From positions 5,084,001 through 5,148,000 of the forward strand of contig CM060731.1 of the NCBI GenBank assembly GCA_030704615.1: a stretch of DNA of 64,000 nucleotides, read 5' to 3'. The position numbers and the translations under genes were made by a program. The notes under the pieces were generated by a model. The model was not told where the DNA came from. It saw nothing but the letters and a program-made list of their open reading frames with translations, and ran no database searches. Below are positions 30,513 to 44,258 of the stretch, piece after piece. This DNA is from Takakia lepidozioides (Eukaryota; Streptophyta; Takakiopsida; Takakiales; Takakiaceae). Every line of letters starts with the position of its first letter. Positions within the stretch are counted from its first letter, which is position 1.

Positions 30513-32987
30513 TCAACTGGACCCTACTGCCTTAGGGTGGCGAATGCGGCGAACTCTAGATGAGTGCACTGCCTTACTAATTTTGTCAGGGGAGAAACCT
30601 GCTTGCGTCATTTGGTCATAGACTCTTTGGGCCTCTTCTGGTTGGCCAGCCTGGCTGTATGCTTGTATCATGGTGTTGTAAGATATGGCATTGGGGATTA
30701 TTCCACTCGCTTGCATCTTCCGGAAAAAGTTGGCAGCTTGGACAACGAGCCCCTCACGCCCAGAAGCACCCATCAGTGTATTGTATAGAGTTACATCAGG
30801 CTGGCATTGGGCCACCAACATTTCATTGAAAAAGGTGCCTGTTTCCTCGAACATGCCTTGTCGTCCATATGCCTGGATTAGTGAGCTCCATGCTACCACA
30901 TTGGGTTCAAACCCGGCTGCTTGCATTTGCTTAAACACCTGCCCAGCTTCCTCAAGTAATCCAGCTTTTCCATAAACATGAACCATAAGGCTGTAAGTTG
31001 TCAGATCTGGGGTACACCCTGCCCCTTGCATCTCTAGGAAGGTACTAATTGCTTCATCATGGTTGTGGGCGCAGCTGAATGCCTGAATCAGCCCTGTATA
31101 TGTGACTGTGTTGGGCTCTAAGCCAACAGCTCTTAAGCTATGCATGACCTCCAAAGCCTCCTTAGGCTTGCCAGCCCGGGCATACATTGAAAGCAGCGTA
31201 TTAAATGTGCAAAGATCCGGCATTGTATCCATTGCCTTCATTTCGTGCACCAAGGATGAGGCTCTCTCCAGGTGCCTGCCCTCACTAAAGAGAGAGATAA
31301 GTGTGTTGTAGGACTGAACAGATGGGCAAAACCCTTTCTGCTTAAATCTTAGAAACAGTTGCTCAGCTTTTACAGCTGGGAGGCCTGCCCTCCCAACCCC
31401 ACTCAAGAGCGTGTTGAAAGTGATTTCATCTGCATGAATACCCTGGTTGGCCATATCTTCATACATCTGCCATGCGGTTTTGAAGTCTCCACAACGGGCA
31501 TACACTGCCACCATTGCATTGTATTGATGCACAGAAACCTTCACATCCGATGAAAGCATGGACTCAAAAACATCCCGGGCTTCACATTCCATGCTCGCAC
31601 GCCCCAACACTCCCAGAATCAAACTGTAGCTGTGACCATTTGGTTTGAGACGCCTCTTCTGGTTTTGCATCCACTTAAATACTCGTAATGCGAGAGCCCC
31701 CTTTTGCTGATATCCAAGCTCCTTCACCACACCAGAAAGGTCCACTCTTGTGATTTTCCCAACCCATGCATCTAGCACATTTGCAATAGACCATAATCCC
31801 AAATCCTCCCTTTTAATTGCAAGAAGTTCTCTAAGTATTACTTTGACCCTCTGCCGGCACTCGTCCTCAGTCCACGGAGGCTGGGGAGGCAATCGTCTTA
31901 CCCTCCTTGGACCTGTCCAGGGCCTCTTGGGTCTGGAAGCTGGCAATTTCTCTGTGTCTGTTAACAAAGCCGGTAAGGGTGTACTTTCCTCCTGCCCAAG
32001 CTCTAATAAGGGACCAAAATATTCAGAGTGTTTAAAGGGATCCAATTCAGTAACCTGCAGTCACAAGCGACCGAACAAGGTGAGATTAATTCTGGAAAAT
32101 AACTAAAATGGGTATCATGGTTGGCACTTGGCTATCCAATCATTAGCACTGTACTCAAAAGTGAAGAAACCAGTGTCCTGCTGTAAAAAATGGTGACAAC
32201 TGAAAGCCTAACCCATTCCCCCCCCTGCTTGTATGGAGCTGAAATCGCTATGTACTTATGACAAAAGAGACACCACAAAGCGGTGGAATATGCCACTGAG
32301 ATACACCTTTTATTGCTCTGGTCAGAACATTGATAGAGCAATCTTGATAGAGAGGAAGAAGCATACATAAATACTTGGACCGATTGGCTTGTCCTCGGGT
32401 TTCTTGGTCCTGCATTCCATAATAAACATGAAGGGGGCGCTCAGTACCAACAGACGAGAAAAAAAAAAGTAGCTCAGTGTTGCTTGATATGTGAGATTGC
32501 CCATGTGCAATTACGGAGTCCAGTATCCCACTACGGCTGGGAACCGTCCGGTCCATGGCTCCATTACATACATCATTACATTTGCTTTGCATCGGAGCTT
32601 AGCAATTTCATGACTCCAGTTGATTTTCTTTTCTGTTTACGAAATTAAGAGCAGGAAAAGGCTGATGACAATTACATGGATCTCTAAAACCTTGTCTAGA
32701 AGCAGGGGGGATGGTATGTACCCGACAGATGGTAGAAAATCAGGTACATCCGCCGCAAATATTGTACAAGAATCCAGTCTCCTCGACAAAATTCGGTGAC
32801 CACTAGGGGAGAGTCCCAAAATTGGATTGTTTATAGCCCGCCAGCCGCGCAATGTCATGGGCCTTAGACTTGAGGAGCTTGAAAAGGAGAGAACCCATCT
32901 TCCAATTCGCGCTCCAGAGGTTTCAACAACCTTGGAATGACACTGGAAGACTGGACAAGGAGAAGGAAAATTCGAGAGAGAACCCAT
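30513..32987 (-). CDS. P-class pentatricopeptide repeat protein, organelle-targeted
   Basis: Two exons: 32987-32691 and 32054-30513, joined in phase 0 across a 636-bp intron (donor AAG|GTTTTA, acceptor CTGCAG|GTTACT), giving 612 residues. The start is fixed by an in-frame TGA four codons upstream. Exon 1 is Ser/Arg-rich, starts MGSLSNFPSPCPVF and is poor in acidic residues, like a chloroplast or mitochondrial transit peptide. Exon 2 has about ten 35-residue PPR motifs (for example SYNTLISLFSEGRHLERASSLVHE, TYTGLIQAF, SYNTMIQAYSQAGQPEEAQRVYDQM) and no E or DYW extension. P-class PPR proteins bind organellar RNA and act in processing, stability or translation; the RNA target cannot be read from this sequence. 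Confidence 0.9.
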
Positions 32988-35048
32988 AATAATGATTCAC
33001 TACTGCATATCGCCTATCTTCCCCCTCCCTTGGATCTCTCCTCTCTCTCGCTCTCTCTCTCTCCACCCCTCTCTCTCAGGTTTTTTCTTACCGCTATGAA
33101 TAAATTTCATCTCGCCCTCCATGTCAAAGAAGCTCAATAGTGCCCGATCGGAAACACTCTCCCCCCTGGAGTAGACTGTGTGGTTTGCATACCGAGCCCA
33201 AGGAACTTTGTGTGGTCCCAGCCCCTCCATGTGCCAGTTGACGCTGCTCTTCGTTCCACGCTCTCATTCTTTCTTTCCGCCTTTCGACCTTTTACTGTTT
33301 TACTCCAGCCTAAAAGATTACACTAGTGGGGCCAAGATCAAAATCCAGGAAACTTTGGCATGCAGGATAAGATTATCCTTGAGAATGTGGGTGGACACAA
33401 CTCGTGTGTTTGTGAGGATGCGCATTGATGATGAAAATACATAGGGTTTCTTCAATCCAGTTCAACAGCACTATGCCGGACATTTTTAAAACCGAAAGGC
33501 AGCAGATGGCCAGTCCCATGCAGTGACTCCTGCAATCTTGACCAGTTAAGTGAATTTCCAGGAGAAGGCAATGAACCACTGCCGCATTTTGAAGTCAGCA
33601 CTGCGTTTGCGAGATGTCATTCTTTCAGTGCTCAGATAGTCTTAGAGACAAGCAAGAGTTACAAGTTACAACAATAATGGGAAATGCAACCGTGTCTCTC
33701 CTAACTTCAGGGAGCTTTGTCTTGCAAACAATTCTTGTGGTAAATGCAATCCCAGTTTCACCACTAGAAAACAAACTGGAGCTTTTTCCTCTCTCAAGTA
33801 CCAATTTTTGTTGGGGGAAGGGGGAATTGAAGAAAGGGAAAACAGTGTGAGGTCCTTGAGGACACTTTGCATTTAAGTTGCTACTGCGCGAGGACTGGAT
33901 ATTTTGTATAAGAGAATAGCCCAGGGCTTCTCTTTCTATCCTGGGAAAGAAAGGTAGTCTCTCTGCTGATTCAAGTTGGTGCAAGCACCCCTGCACAAAG
34001 GTAGGGTATATTGACAAAAAGTGTTGATGAAAGCACACACATACACACAAAACTCAAAGAACTTCTGAGGGAGTACAAGGGAAGAAGAGATAATTCTATG
34101 ACAACCTATGAGAAAGAGAGACTATAACGACAAAGTAGAAACAACTTACAGAAAAAATCAGTGTGCCTCATGCAGGTACTTCAGAGCACTTTCGGTAGTG
34201 AGAAAACCATCCAATCAACAGCTGGAAAAAGCTGACAAGGCCGAGTACTGGTTTAACCTAAAACCAAGGCTTGAGAAATTCTGAGCTAATGTGCACAAAG
34301 GATGATGGCCTTGGGTAGAGGTTTCAGTGCACTGTTCATGCAGGTTAAAATTTTTAAGCACGGGAGAGAAAGAAGAAAAAGAGCTCTGTTCTGCATTGCA
34401 GCATCCGTCAAAGCATAAGCTTCAAAAGACAAACTTAAAACAAATTCAAAATCTAACACTGAAACTAGAAGAACTCTACATGATTCCCTTGCCTCCACAA
34501 ATTGCTTCCAAGTCTACTAGAAGACTTTGTGGGTAGAACCCCCCCCCTCATTACCTGTAGATGTGGGCACCAATCACCGTTATGGACACAATACCTAAAA
34601 TTAACCAGTCAGGACATGGACCTACCAAGCACATGATTATTACTTTTGCTTTTGCACTGGGTCCTTGGCTAGAGATTGGCCGAAATTGTCATTAAGAGTG
34701 TATATCTTGGTTTGAAGAATAAAACCGCTCTATTCCAACTCTCATGTTGAACCTGGTTACTGTCTAACCCCGAGGGAACAAATATCGGTTTCTTTTCTAC
34801 AAAGGAATATCACAGACTAGAAAAAAGAGGATTTCACTAGAAGTAGATGATTTGCCACAATATTCTCTCTTCAAGGCCCCCTTGTTAGGCGGAAGGATTT
34901 TCCATTACCTTGATTTGACTCCAGACTAAACTGCAATTGGATCTCAATGTACATACACACTACATGTCCAAGAACAAGACCAGGCAAAAGAACCGGCAGT
35001 TTCTTTGCTATGGAGTCAGCAATTGCACTTCCAACAAAAATTAATCAA
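32988..35048. other. intergenic between PPR and DENND6 genes
   Basis: No gene seen. A CT microsatellite-like stretch (33035-33078) lies about 50-90 bp upstream of the PPR start and could be a pyrimidine-patch promoter element of that gene, read as GA-rich on its coding strand. Confidence 0.5.
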
Positions 35049-38000
35049 TCAAGTTCTATTCAAATCAAGGGGGTCCTGCAGAAGCTCCTGTGACCTGCTT
35101 GAGTCCCCGGAGAGGGCAAGCCCTGACCTTGGGCTACCCCTTTGCCCAGGGGAGCTGCTCATCCGTCTGAGAAATCCCAGTGGAGAACCTTTTGGCCCAG
35201 GGGACTCAGATGTGGCCGGATTGAGTGACGCCCCTAATGAATTACCCTTTTGCTCTGGGGATCTGCGACCTGCTACCTTCAAAGAGTCACCACTGCCATG
35301 GAGGAGAGCCGCACGTTGAGGGTTTGCCAGCAGCATTTGCTGCACATCTTGCGGCACCAAGTTGAAAATTACAAGCAAATCGCTCCTCAGTTTTTGGGCA
35401 GTAGGTGCGTCCGCAAGTGCAAACCCTGCCCGTTTAAGCATCTGCCAGTGGAAATTTCAGATTGTAATTTCAGCCTGGGCTGAGCACAAACTCTGACATT
35501 AAGACAATGTTGAGAGAAGACATCTCTTACTGGATTCAAATGGAACCAAAGATCTCACGTTAGTCCCTGTAAAAGTAAGAGCTATTGCCTTACCTGCAGC
35601 TCTGCAAGCAAGTGTTGTTCAACAGCAGAGAAGGAGTCGACAATCTCAACCTCTGACTTGGAGTCAAGGAAGGACCGTACATCAGTCTTGGAGCGAGCTT
35701 GTCTCCAGATTCTGTGCTGTTCTTGCTCCACCACTGCCCGTCGTCGCTGGAACCATGGCATAAAATTGGGACCCTCTAAAAACCGCCTGCAGTCATATAC
35801 AACAGAACCATGCAGTAATAAATGTGTATGGCTTTGGTAACATCCACATGAGCCAGCAAGAAGCTGTCAGCTTCACACCGGCCTTCATCTGTGACTGTGA
35901 TAGGTGTCATAGGCGCCACATCTGGTGTATATGTGTTCCATCTTATTCTCCAGAAATATAAGTAGACAGATCTATAAAGGGAGAGAGCAAGAGGAAGGAA
36001 AGGATTTTGATACATACCGGACTTCAACTTCATCAGTCACCTTTCAAAACTTTAAAACAAAAGGAGAGGCAATCCCCCAGTATACTAAGCCAACTGATGA
36101 GGGCCACATTACCCAAGTTGTGTGGAAGAGGTATGAAAGAGGCATCTGCCTCCTCCTCGTCCCTCCCTCCCTCCCCTACGAACAACATAAACTTTTGCAC
36201 ACATCCACTTACCTGTACAGTTCCAGCCAGTTGGCCCGTAAACGCTTGGAGAGAAATTTTCCAGGCCCCCGGGCTGCCAGGCCCTCGACAAACTCATGCG
36301 CATTGAAAGGGGGCAGGGCGGGTGGATCCCGGAACGGAGATGCTCCTTCCTGTGGTGTGGTTGCACGCAAGTAGGGCCCAAATGGTGCCAAAAAGTTTGT
36401 GGTCAGCTCCACAAAGTGCCGTCGCAAAACCTCATTGTTAACCATTGACATTGACTCCTCAGCTCGAGGGGACATCCCAGCATCAACCAATCGGTTGAGG
36501 ACCGAGGTGTCAGGTTTCGTTGCTGCCACATAGGTTGTCCAAAGGGCTTCCCTGTGGTCCGACATCAGCGAAAGGGGTCCATCTTTGTGCACCCTTGCCA
36601 CTTTCAGAAGATTGGTGGGAGAGAAATGCTTCAATGGTGACAGCTGAAATTGTAGTGACAACTGGCGATTTCCATACTGGGAGTGTGGTCGGGTAGCAAG
36701 CTTGAGCCTGTTTGGTGCTGAAAGTGACGTACCCACTGAAATTACATGTGGCAGTCTCCTAAAGGCTTTCAGGAAGAAGAGGTTGGTAACACCCAGAACC
36801 ATAGGTGGCCCTTTTTCTCCATCTTTCAGTGAATTGAGCCCACCAAAATCAGGGTCATGGATGGTGAAATAGGGACGAAAGTCGACACTGCATGGGAGTG
36901 GGGCAACAAGGCCTACAAGGCACGCAACAGCCTCACTGCACTGTGATGGAGTCGGTGCAATTACTAGCAAGGGCTCCCCAACCAAGAGAAGCTCCCAAAG
37001 AACCCACAGCTGCATTAAAACCCCCCGAAAGACACCAAACAAATCTGCTTCATGGAATACTCCCTGGGGAATGGATTGATTCAGCAGAGGGGCAGGAGCC
37101 ATAGCTGAGGTGAAATCATCCATTGGTGTGCCACACCCAGGGGGTAGTGTGTGTGCAGGCGGGAGGTGGGCTCGCAGACTTGTGCTCCCAACAAGTAGCT
37201 CCATGAGCTGCCCGTGGACGGGTGGCGGCCACTGTGAGACGCATGCTGCCACTTGCTCAAGAGCCCGGGCACCTATGTCAAAATACAAAGGCCCTGCTAT
37301 CTGCACTAAGGGTCTGAAAACACTGGAATATGGCCGCTCTGACAATATGACCACTGATTTCTGCTCCCCTCCCCGCCGTAATCTCTCATCCTGCCTTTGT
37401 CGATTGAACACAAACCCATACAAGTACCGGGGTCCCCCACTCCCTGGACCACCATAACTATTTCCCCCTTTCAACCTCTCTAGCGACAAACATTGTGGAG
37501 GAGCGCTCGCTTCATCACAAGTTGGCCTGCTGCTTGGGGGGTCCAACATAGCTGGGGTTGTGGTACTCTCTCTAGGCTTTAATCTGGGGGAAAGTACGCT
37601 TGCAAGAAGACTGGGGATAGGTAGGCCTGCCCAGATTCCCATTCCTCCGCTCTCTCTGTCTGGTGGGGAATTCCCCCCGTTGAAATTGCTGGCAAGAACA
37701 ACTGAGCCTTCACTCAAAGTGCATTGAGGAACCAACTGCTGACTGGACTTCGGGTGTTGTGCTGCAGTTAAAAGAAATGAGAGTGCTATCTACATAAGGC
37801 CAACATCTTCTTATTCAACTTCCATCGCAACTCATACTACACTTCTCACTTGCATTTTAACTACCAACAGAAGGCACTACATTGCTTGGAATGTGCTGAA
37901 ACAATGTTTCAGAACTCACTTCTGGTTGGTGACTGGTGGCTCAAGATTAGCATTTGAAGTTGATAATACAGCCATGGGCATGGGCCCTGTCTGAGCTGAT

Positions 38001-39450
38001 GCCACGAGAGAGCCTCTGAGGATTAAATAAGGGTGGTGACTCTCGTAGAGGTCACGAACAATTCCTGGTGGACCGAACCCTATTTTCTAGGGTCACTACA
38101 GGCAGTGATATTTGTATGCCTGACTAATCCTTGGCATTCCAGAGCTGAAGGCCTTTGATGCTACCAAAATGAAACGGAACCATTCCCCAGAACACTCTTC
38201 ACTAGCAGGTGGCGCAGTTCAGTATCCGTTTCACAGTGCTAGAGCTCTCAGGATTGAATAATGTAACAAAAGGTCCAAAACCTGTATCACACGGACATGG
38301 TGTACCATTTATCTCACACTTTCCTAGCCTTGTGTAGAGGGAGAGAGGTAGAAGCCCCAGAAACCAACAGATTCAAGGACATATAAACAAGGGGGTTGAG
38401 GAATGATCGGATACCCATCCAATCACCCTTGCAACTCTAGAAGACCTCTTCAAAGGTCTGATCGTACTGCTTACCTGGGCCATCTTCTTTCATGCTCTGT
38501 CCTGCCCCTGTGGCCAATACTTCCAGAGGCCCATCAGCATGGCGGTCAGGCACTGGAATGGAGGTGGTTCGGCGCACACCTAGGGATGGGTTTGTACATG
38601 TGGGCACTAAGCCACGCCTTCGTATGCGAAAAAAGAAAACGCAATCATGAACACTTGCACGTGTGTTTGCCTGTGACATTGAGTCTGGAAATGCACTGAA
38701 CGCCACATCAAGCTCTTCCTCAGGGGAGAGGGCACCTGCTGGGTAGCACTCCTCCACAACCTGCCAGCATCCAGAAGTTTTGCAATTGGTGTCATATTCA
38801 TGCTCTGTCAAACAAATGTGGAGGATATCAGCAGCCAGGCACAAAGCCTGCATCTTGTTTGTTCAGCGAGCTGCAAAAACTAGAAAAAGTCCTTGTGCTA
38901 GGAGACTGGCAGTACAATCCCACTGGCTTGAACAACCACAGGTGAAGAGATCAGGTTCACAAACATCAGCAAAATTTACCAAGGAGTATTAGGCTTGCAG
39001 AAGGTTCTGATTTTGTGCCTGGGAGATCAACCCTGGGCAACAACAGAGCACTGTGGTAGCCTACCAAGCAGCCTACTGAGCACAAGGAACCAAGCATAAT
39101 CACTGAAGGGCAATGGCAATGTGTTCCAACAATGGGGCAATGCAGCTCTAGCTCAGTTACCCAATTTTACTGGACTGCACCATGGAACCTCAAGCTAACA
39201 AAGGAGATCAAAAGCTAATCAAAGATCTATTCATCTCCCTTCAAGCTCAGTTCCCATGGTACCTCAGTTTGTAACCAAGATCTCCAGGTTCTCTCCTTCT
39301 TATGAAGGTACCGAAAGGAATACAAACCTGCCCCTGCTGAAGATCAAAGCGGATGGCACACAGTGCCACTATCCAATGCCGCATCGCCGACACATCAGGC
39401 CTGGCATTTGGATCGGGCCGAGAAACCCCAAAGGTGACACTGCGGTTCAT
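35049..39450 (-). CDS. DENN-domain protein, DENND6 family
   Basis: Five exons with perfect phase: 39450-39328, 38760-38475, 37761-36213, 35786-35594, 35441-35049, giving 847 residues. An in-frame TAG two codons upstream fixes the start. Family signs: RHWIVALCAIRFDLQQGQ joined by splicing to VVEECYPAGALSPEEELDVAFSAFPDS (uDENN); YLYGFVFNRQRQDERLRRGGEQKSVVILSERPYSSVF; a central DENN core with LMQLWVLWELLLVGEPLLVIAPTPSQCSEAV; VSVGTSLSAPNRLKLA; and FLEGPNFMPWF near the end. DENND6 proteins are Rab exchange factors in endosomal recycling in animals. The role in plants is inferred. The protein is longer than human DENND6A (about 600 residues) because of low-complexity insertions after uDENN and a Ser/Gly/Pro-rich tail. 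Confidence 0.88.
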
Positions 39451-42400
39451 TGTCTATGCCCTATGTTGTTGCTGCTCCTGCTCCTCCTGCTGATGCCCCA
39501 TTTCTTGAGAGAAACCGTTCCAAGTTACATATTCCTCGAGTTGAATGTAAACATGGCCGAGCCATCCCATCATCTGACTATTTCATAACTTGCATGTGAG
39601 GGTGTTCCAGCTTTGAAAGTCGTAGTGATGAGCAAGCCACAAGCCAGTTAAAACTGTTGATGTGACAACAAGCCAGCCACATTCATCAAAACATCCCTTC
39701 TATATGCAGCTTCTCCAAAAAGTCCAGAACCAATAGTGTGTGCATTGGATCCCATTATACTTTGGTCTAGCCCATGGTTAATCTTGCTCATCCTTGTTCC
39801 TTCCTCACCTACTCCTCAGCTTTATCCCTGGACTCCTTCAGAAAATTCCAGTTTTCATAAGCTGTCTATTCCCGAAGATGTCTTTCCATCTGAACCTGCA
39901 ATCCCACTGCAAAACTTAGCAAATGCCAGTATTTTCCAACATCAGCTCCAAAGCACTTGATTGCCCTACCACACAGTTCTTGGACAAATCTCTCTAGGCA
40001 ATGCCTTGAAAGCTCTCAGTAAGCCCACAGACATCTACGATGTGCTCTTCCACCTAGAGTCTATCTGTATCAATGCTCATGTGTGTTGACATATTCTTCA
40101 GCAGAGCTAAACAGGTGGAGGATCAACCAAGCTTTGGCCAGCCTGAGTGTTCTCGTCATACATCAGTCAGGTCATGGTTCCTGCCCAGCACTGCACCATT
40201 CACAATTTATGGATGGTGGAGCATTGGCAGACAATGCTTAGCAAAGGTAGCTCATCCTTCCACTCAACCTTATATGGACCAAACAGGACAGCTTAGTTCC
40301 ATTAGATAAAGAATTATGTGATTGTCTAGTCTGCCTTACAACTTATCCATATACTGTCGAGCTTTTTGCTTGAGCGACGGGACCACCACAGTATCATCTT
40401 TCTCTCCTTTTGCAGCCTATACAGGCGTGAGGATTTAAAGGGTACTGCAATTTGTTGGAAGTTTATAAACTTCACTGGGTTGAATATTTAGGATAACCGA
40501 AGATACATTGGATCAAGCCACAAAGATAATCATTGTTATAATTACTTTGGACACCAACGCACAAGAATGAGTACATGTGGCTCCCAAGCATCCTGTAAGG
40601 TAACTGTATTTGTCTAATTCAAAGTCCTCCAACTAGTTGATTGTGCAGCACATCGGACTCGTCAACTGCAGACTGTCTGGGACATCATTGGACAACTATC
40701 AAGTGGCTAAATCTCTGTGGACCTCTCCGAATGGAGTCTTGGGCAGCTAAAAGACCATTTTCCTTTTCAACCAAGCGGTTTCCATACTGTCATTTACACG
40801 GAGGAGAACATCAAATGGCACAACATGCCAATACAAAGATACGGTAAAAACTGTTCTCTGTAAGAACATGGATGAGAAGTCATAGTCACTCCCAGTGACA
40901 ATTGGATATGGCATTCCCACAAGAGCATAACACTCGTGTTTGCCCAATCAAGTTACTCTGTACTCATTTTAGTGTTGATGTAGGGGCTGGCAACCTATAT
41001 GCGCGTCAATGAGAGGGACTCAACACGATCAATAACTACCATCACGCAAACCAAAGCAGCCAGAAAGCGCTTGAATGTGAGTGAGTGATAGGCAGCCTAA
41101 TTAACAGAATTCCCTGCTCAAAGTTGAGTGGAAATTATCAACGAAGTATGCAAAAGCAGAGGACGATAGCATTGAAAAAACCCAGAGCCAACAGATCAAG
41201 ACAAACAAGATGCCGCCTGGATTGCATGGTATAGCATCAGCAAATTACATCAATGCAGTAATGCTGCAATCCTGCAGGCTGTATTCAGATCTCGGGTTAG
41301 GTTAGACTATCTGACATCTTTCTTCCTGACCAAAATAAGGAGCTACTGAATGCTGCAACAAACAACCATAACTCAAGACCGCCAGCTTTTGCAACAGCTC
41401 ACAAATAAACCCGTGATCAACTGAGGTCCGTCCCCCTTGCGAGCTTCAACCTAATGCCCATGACATTACGCCCCCTGAATCTCGACACAGCATGGCTTTC
41501 CCTGCCTGATCGGAGAAGAAGAAAGAGAGTGCTGGTCGCCTAGATGGGACGATGAGCTTAAGATAGCAACACGCATGCAAATAGAAGCAGCCCTGAGACA
41601 GGAAGGAAGGATACAAAGAGCGCAGGCCTTGCAAGAAACCGCAAAGACCACATGAGATGTTTCAGACCGGACCCTTTTATTCAAGGAACCTTCAAAAGCA
41701 CCAAGAAACTGGGAGAGACATACGATCGAGTTCTAAATTCGAGAGTACCGAGGAAACCTTCCACAACGCTGATGCACGGCGCGATTGGATCAAAGCACTG
41801 CTACCTACGCAGTGTGATGAAGGCAAGATTGCACTCGGAATGGGAATGTGTAGTAGACACCTACATACATACATGGCGTCTTCAGCAGCAGCACCGGCGG
41901 CAAGACAACTTCAACATAGCTTCCCTCAGTGGCAGGTTTGATTCACTGCATGCACTGCGAAGATCAAAGAAAAAGTTTGTTTCAACAACGTCCAGCGGAT
42001 TTACAGAAGAATGAGAGAGGAGTGCGAGGATGAACGGAGAAGATGACAACAATTGCAAGGTTCCAGAATATATTTATATGTGTCACCGTACCACATTCTC
42101 TGAGCATTTGTTTTGGCCCATATGCCCAACAAGTATTTAGTGCACAAACGTTCATCCAAGGAAGATGGGTTGATGCTTCTCACACCTCAGTATCTACTAA
42201 TCACGAGTGTCGATCATGCAAACCGCTCGACACTGACTACTATGCCAGTGTTCAGTCGTCTTGTTCACTTGGACATTGTATGGTGGGGGAAAGAGGCCGC
42301 TGCCCCAGAGTGTATTATGCTGTCGTAAGCTTACAAGTGCAGAGACCGGGCGCATTGCGTATGTGGGGTTCGCTTATTTTCTAGTTTGGCAGTGGGGTGG

Positions 42401-42484
42401 CCTTAGTTGGGTTCTCCGGAGTGTTTAGGTTTCAGGAGGAGGATCTGGTGGGTGATTTTAGGGGAGACGGTACAGTGAGCGAAC
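39451..42484. other. divergent intergenic region between DENND6 and GOS1 genes
   Basis: 3.0 kb that must contain the promoters of both divergent genes. I see no CDS with recognisable motifs. A short CTG/CTC triplet run (39466-39490) lies just upstream of the DENND6 start, in its probable 5' untranslated region. Confidence 0.6.
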
Positions 42485-44258
42485 ATGGAGGAGGGAGATG
42501 GTGGGTGGGAGGAACTCAGAAAGGAGGCGCGCAAGATTGAGGGTGACCTCGATGTTAAGCTCTCATCGTATGCTAAGCTTGGGGGCATGCTTGCCCATGG
42601 AGGTGGGTGTTTAAACGCTCCCCTTTTAGCGATCGTCTTTGTCTGGTAGGGGGTGAAGCTAATGGGTTGCAGGAGATACGTAGCAATTGTGGAAGAAGCT
42701 GTGAGGTGTGACCCTCTGTCCTCCCCGATATTGGTGTAATTGTGGGTGTTGTGTATCCTTCACTGCGTCAGGATTCGTGGATGCGGGCTCATCAGGGGAT
42801 GCGATGGGGGGGGACGGATCGTGGAAATCTATGGAGATGGAGATAGAGTCCCTCTTGGAGAAGCTACTGGACATCAACGATGCCATGAGCCGCTGTGTGG
42901 CAGCTGCGACATCCACCACATCTGTCACCCAAAAGCTTGCACGTCATCGAGACATACTTCATGAATTTACGCAGGTTGGACTCCATGACTTGAGTTGATG
43001 TCCGATCTATCAATTAGACTCTACTCTCTACAATGCGATGCTGAATGGGTTAAAGCTTTTTGTTATCAGGAGTTTCGACGAACGAGGAATAACATAAGCT
43101 CCATGAGGGAGCATGCGGAGCTGTTGACATCCGTTCGCAACGATATCAGCGAGTTCAAGGTGCAAAATGCCCTTCTTCGCACCTTGAAGTATAAATGTTC
43201 AGGTCTTCCATCAGAAACCCCATCTAATGGCAGAGAGAAGAATGATCTAGCTATTTTGGAAGTTGTAAATCTTCTGATCAAGCCCTAATTTGGTGTAATT
43301 TATGTGTCTTGCTCTGGTAAATTTGATATACACTGGTATGCAATCAGCTGTCACATGCTGGAAGGTATTGTCCTCAAGGGCAGAACTTGTGGCGGGAAAA
43401 TCAAAATGACTGCAAAGCAACCCTTTCGTGTTGTAATATATGTACGATGGTTGTCAGGCCTCTGGAAGTTTGTCGCCAGGACCAAGCTTGCTGAGGGAGC
43501 GTGGAGCAATTCATGGTAACATATCTCAGGTACTTTCCACTTCATGCGTTTTTGGTCATCATCAGAGGTGTTTCTGGGTGTGTTCTACATGCCTCGGGTA
43601 TTCTTTGTTTCTGGGTGTGTTCTTACATTGTGCTGGCTTTGGAAGAGCTTTGGCACTCCAATATGCTTGTCCTACTTGGATGAGTCTTATCACAGACGGT
43701 TCATGCCCATGGACAGCAGATCATTACTGATACGAATATCCAACATTAGTTCAGAGCTAGCAGTAGCTCTGATGGTGGGGAGACAATAATGCTGACACTA
43801 CTCATCAGTTGAGGGCAGTTGAAGCCAGCATTCGGTTGTGCTTCTGACACTGAGAGAGCTATTCTTGTATATGACTTATGATGAGTAATTGTCGGTGGTT
43901 TAATTGCTTGTGATTGTGGTTGGGGGCAGATGGATGAGGTGATCAATCAAGCCCAGGCTACAAAAGGGGCACTTGCTGCGCAACGCTCTGCTTTCATGGA
44001 GATACAGGGGAAGCTAAAGCAACTGGGTGACCGATTTCCTGTGATCCGCGGCTTGTTAGGTGTGTCTGGCTTCCTCCCATTACACAGAATTTTACGTAAG
44101 CCTGGTAGAAGACCATTTGTACTGAAAATTGGATGGGGTCTGTGTGAATCATTGTGACAGGGGCCATCAAGCGGAAACGATCGAAGGACACTTGGATTTT
44201 ATCAGGGGTTATCACTGCTTGCACTCTCTTCCTCATTATTTACTGGGTTTCCAAATGA
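42485..44258 (+). CDS. GOS1: Golgi SNAP receptor complex member 1 (Qb-SNARE GOS1/GOSR1)
   Basis: Six exons with consistent phases: 42485-42602, 42772-42974, 43070-43159, 43458-43529, 43930-44059, 44161-44258, encoding 236 residues, the normal length. Start fixed by an in-frame TGA upstream. Reads WEELRKEARKIEGDLDVKLSSYAKLG at the N-terminus, SWKSMEMEIESLLEKLLDINDAMSRC, VTQKLARHRDILHEFTQ, then LLRERGAIHGN, the SNARE motif DEVINQAQATKGALAAQRSAF...LGDRFPVIRGLLG, and a C-terminal anchor LILSGVITACTLFLIIYWVSK. GOS1 is a Qb-SNARE that works in ER-Golgi and intra-Golgi membrane fusion. All exons are short and intact. Symbol given by family resemblance to plant GOS11/GOS12. Confidence 0.95.

Noticed and set aside
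36109-37457. Plus-strand ORFs opposite DENND6 exon 3
   Set aside because: Antisense shadows of a well-supported exon with family motifs on the minus strand.
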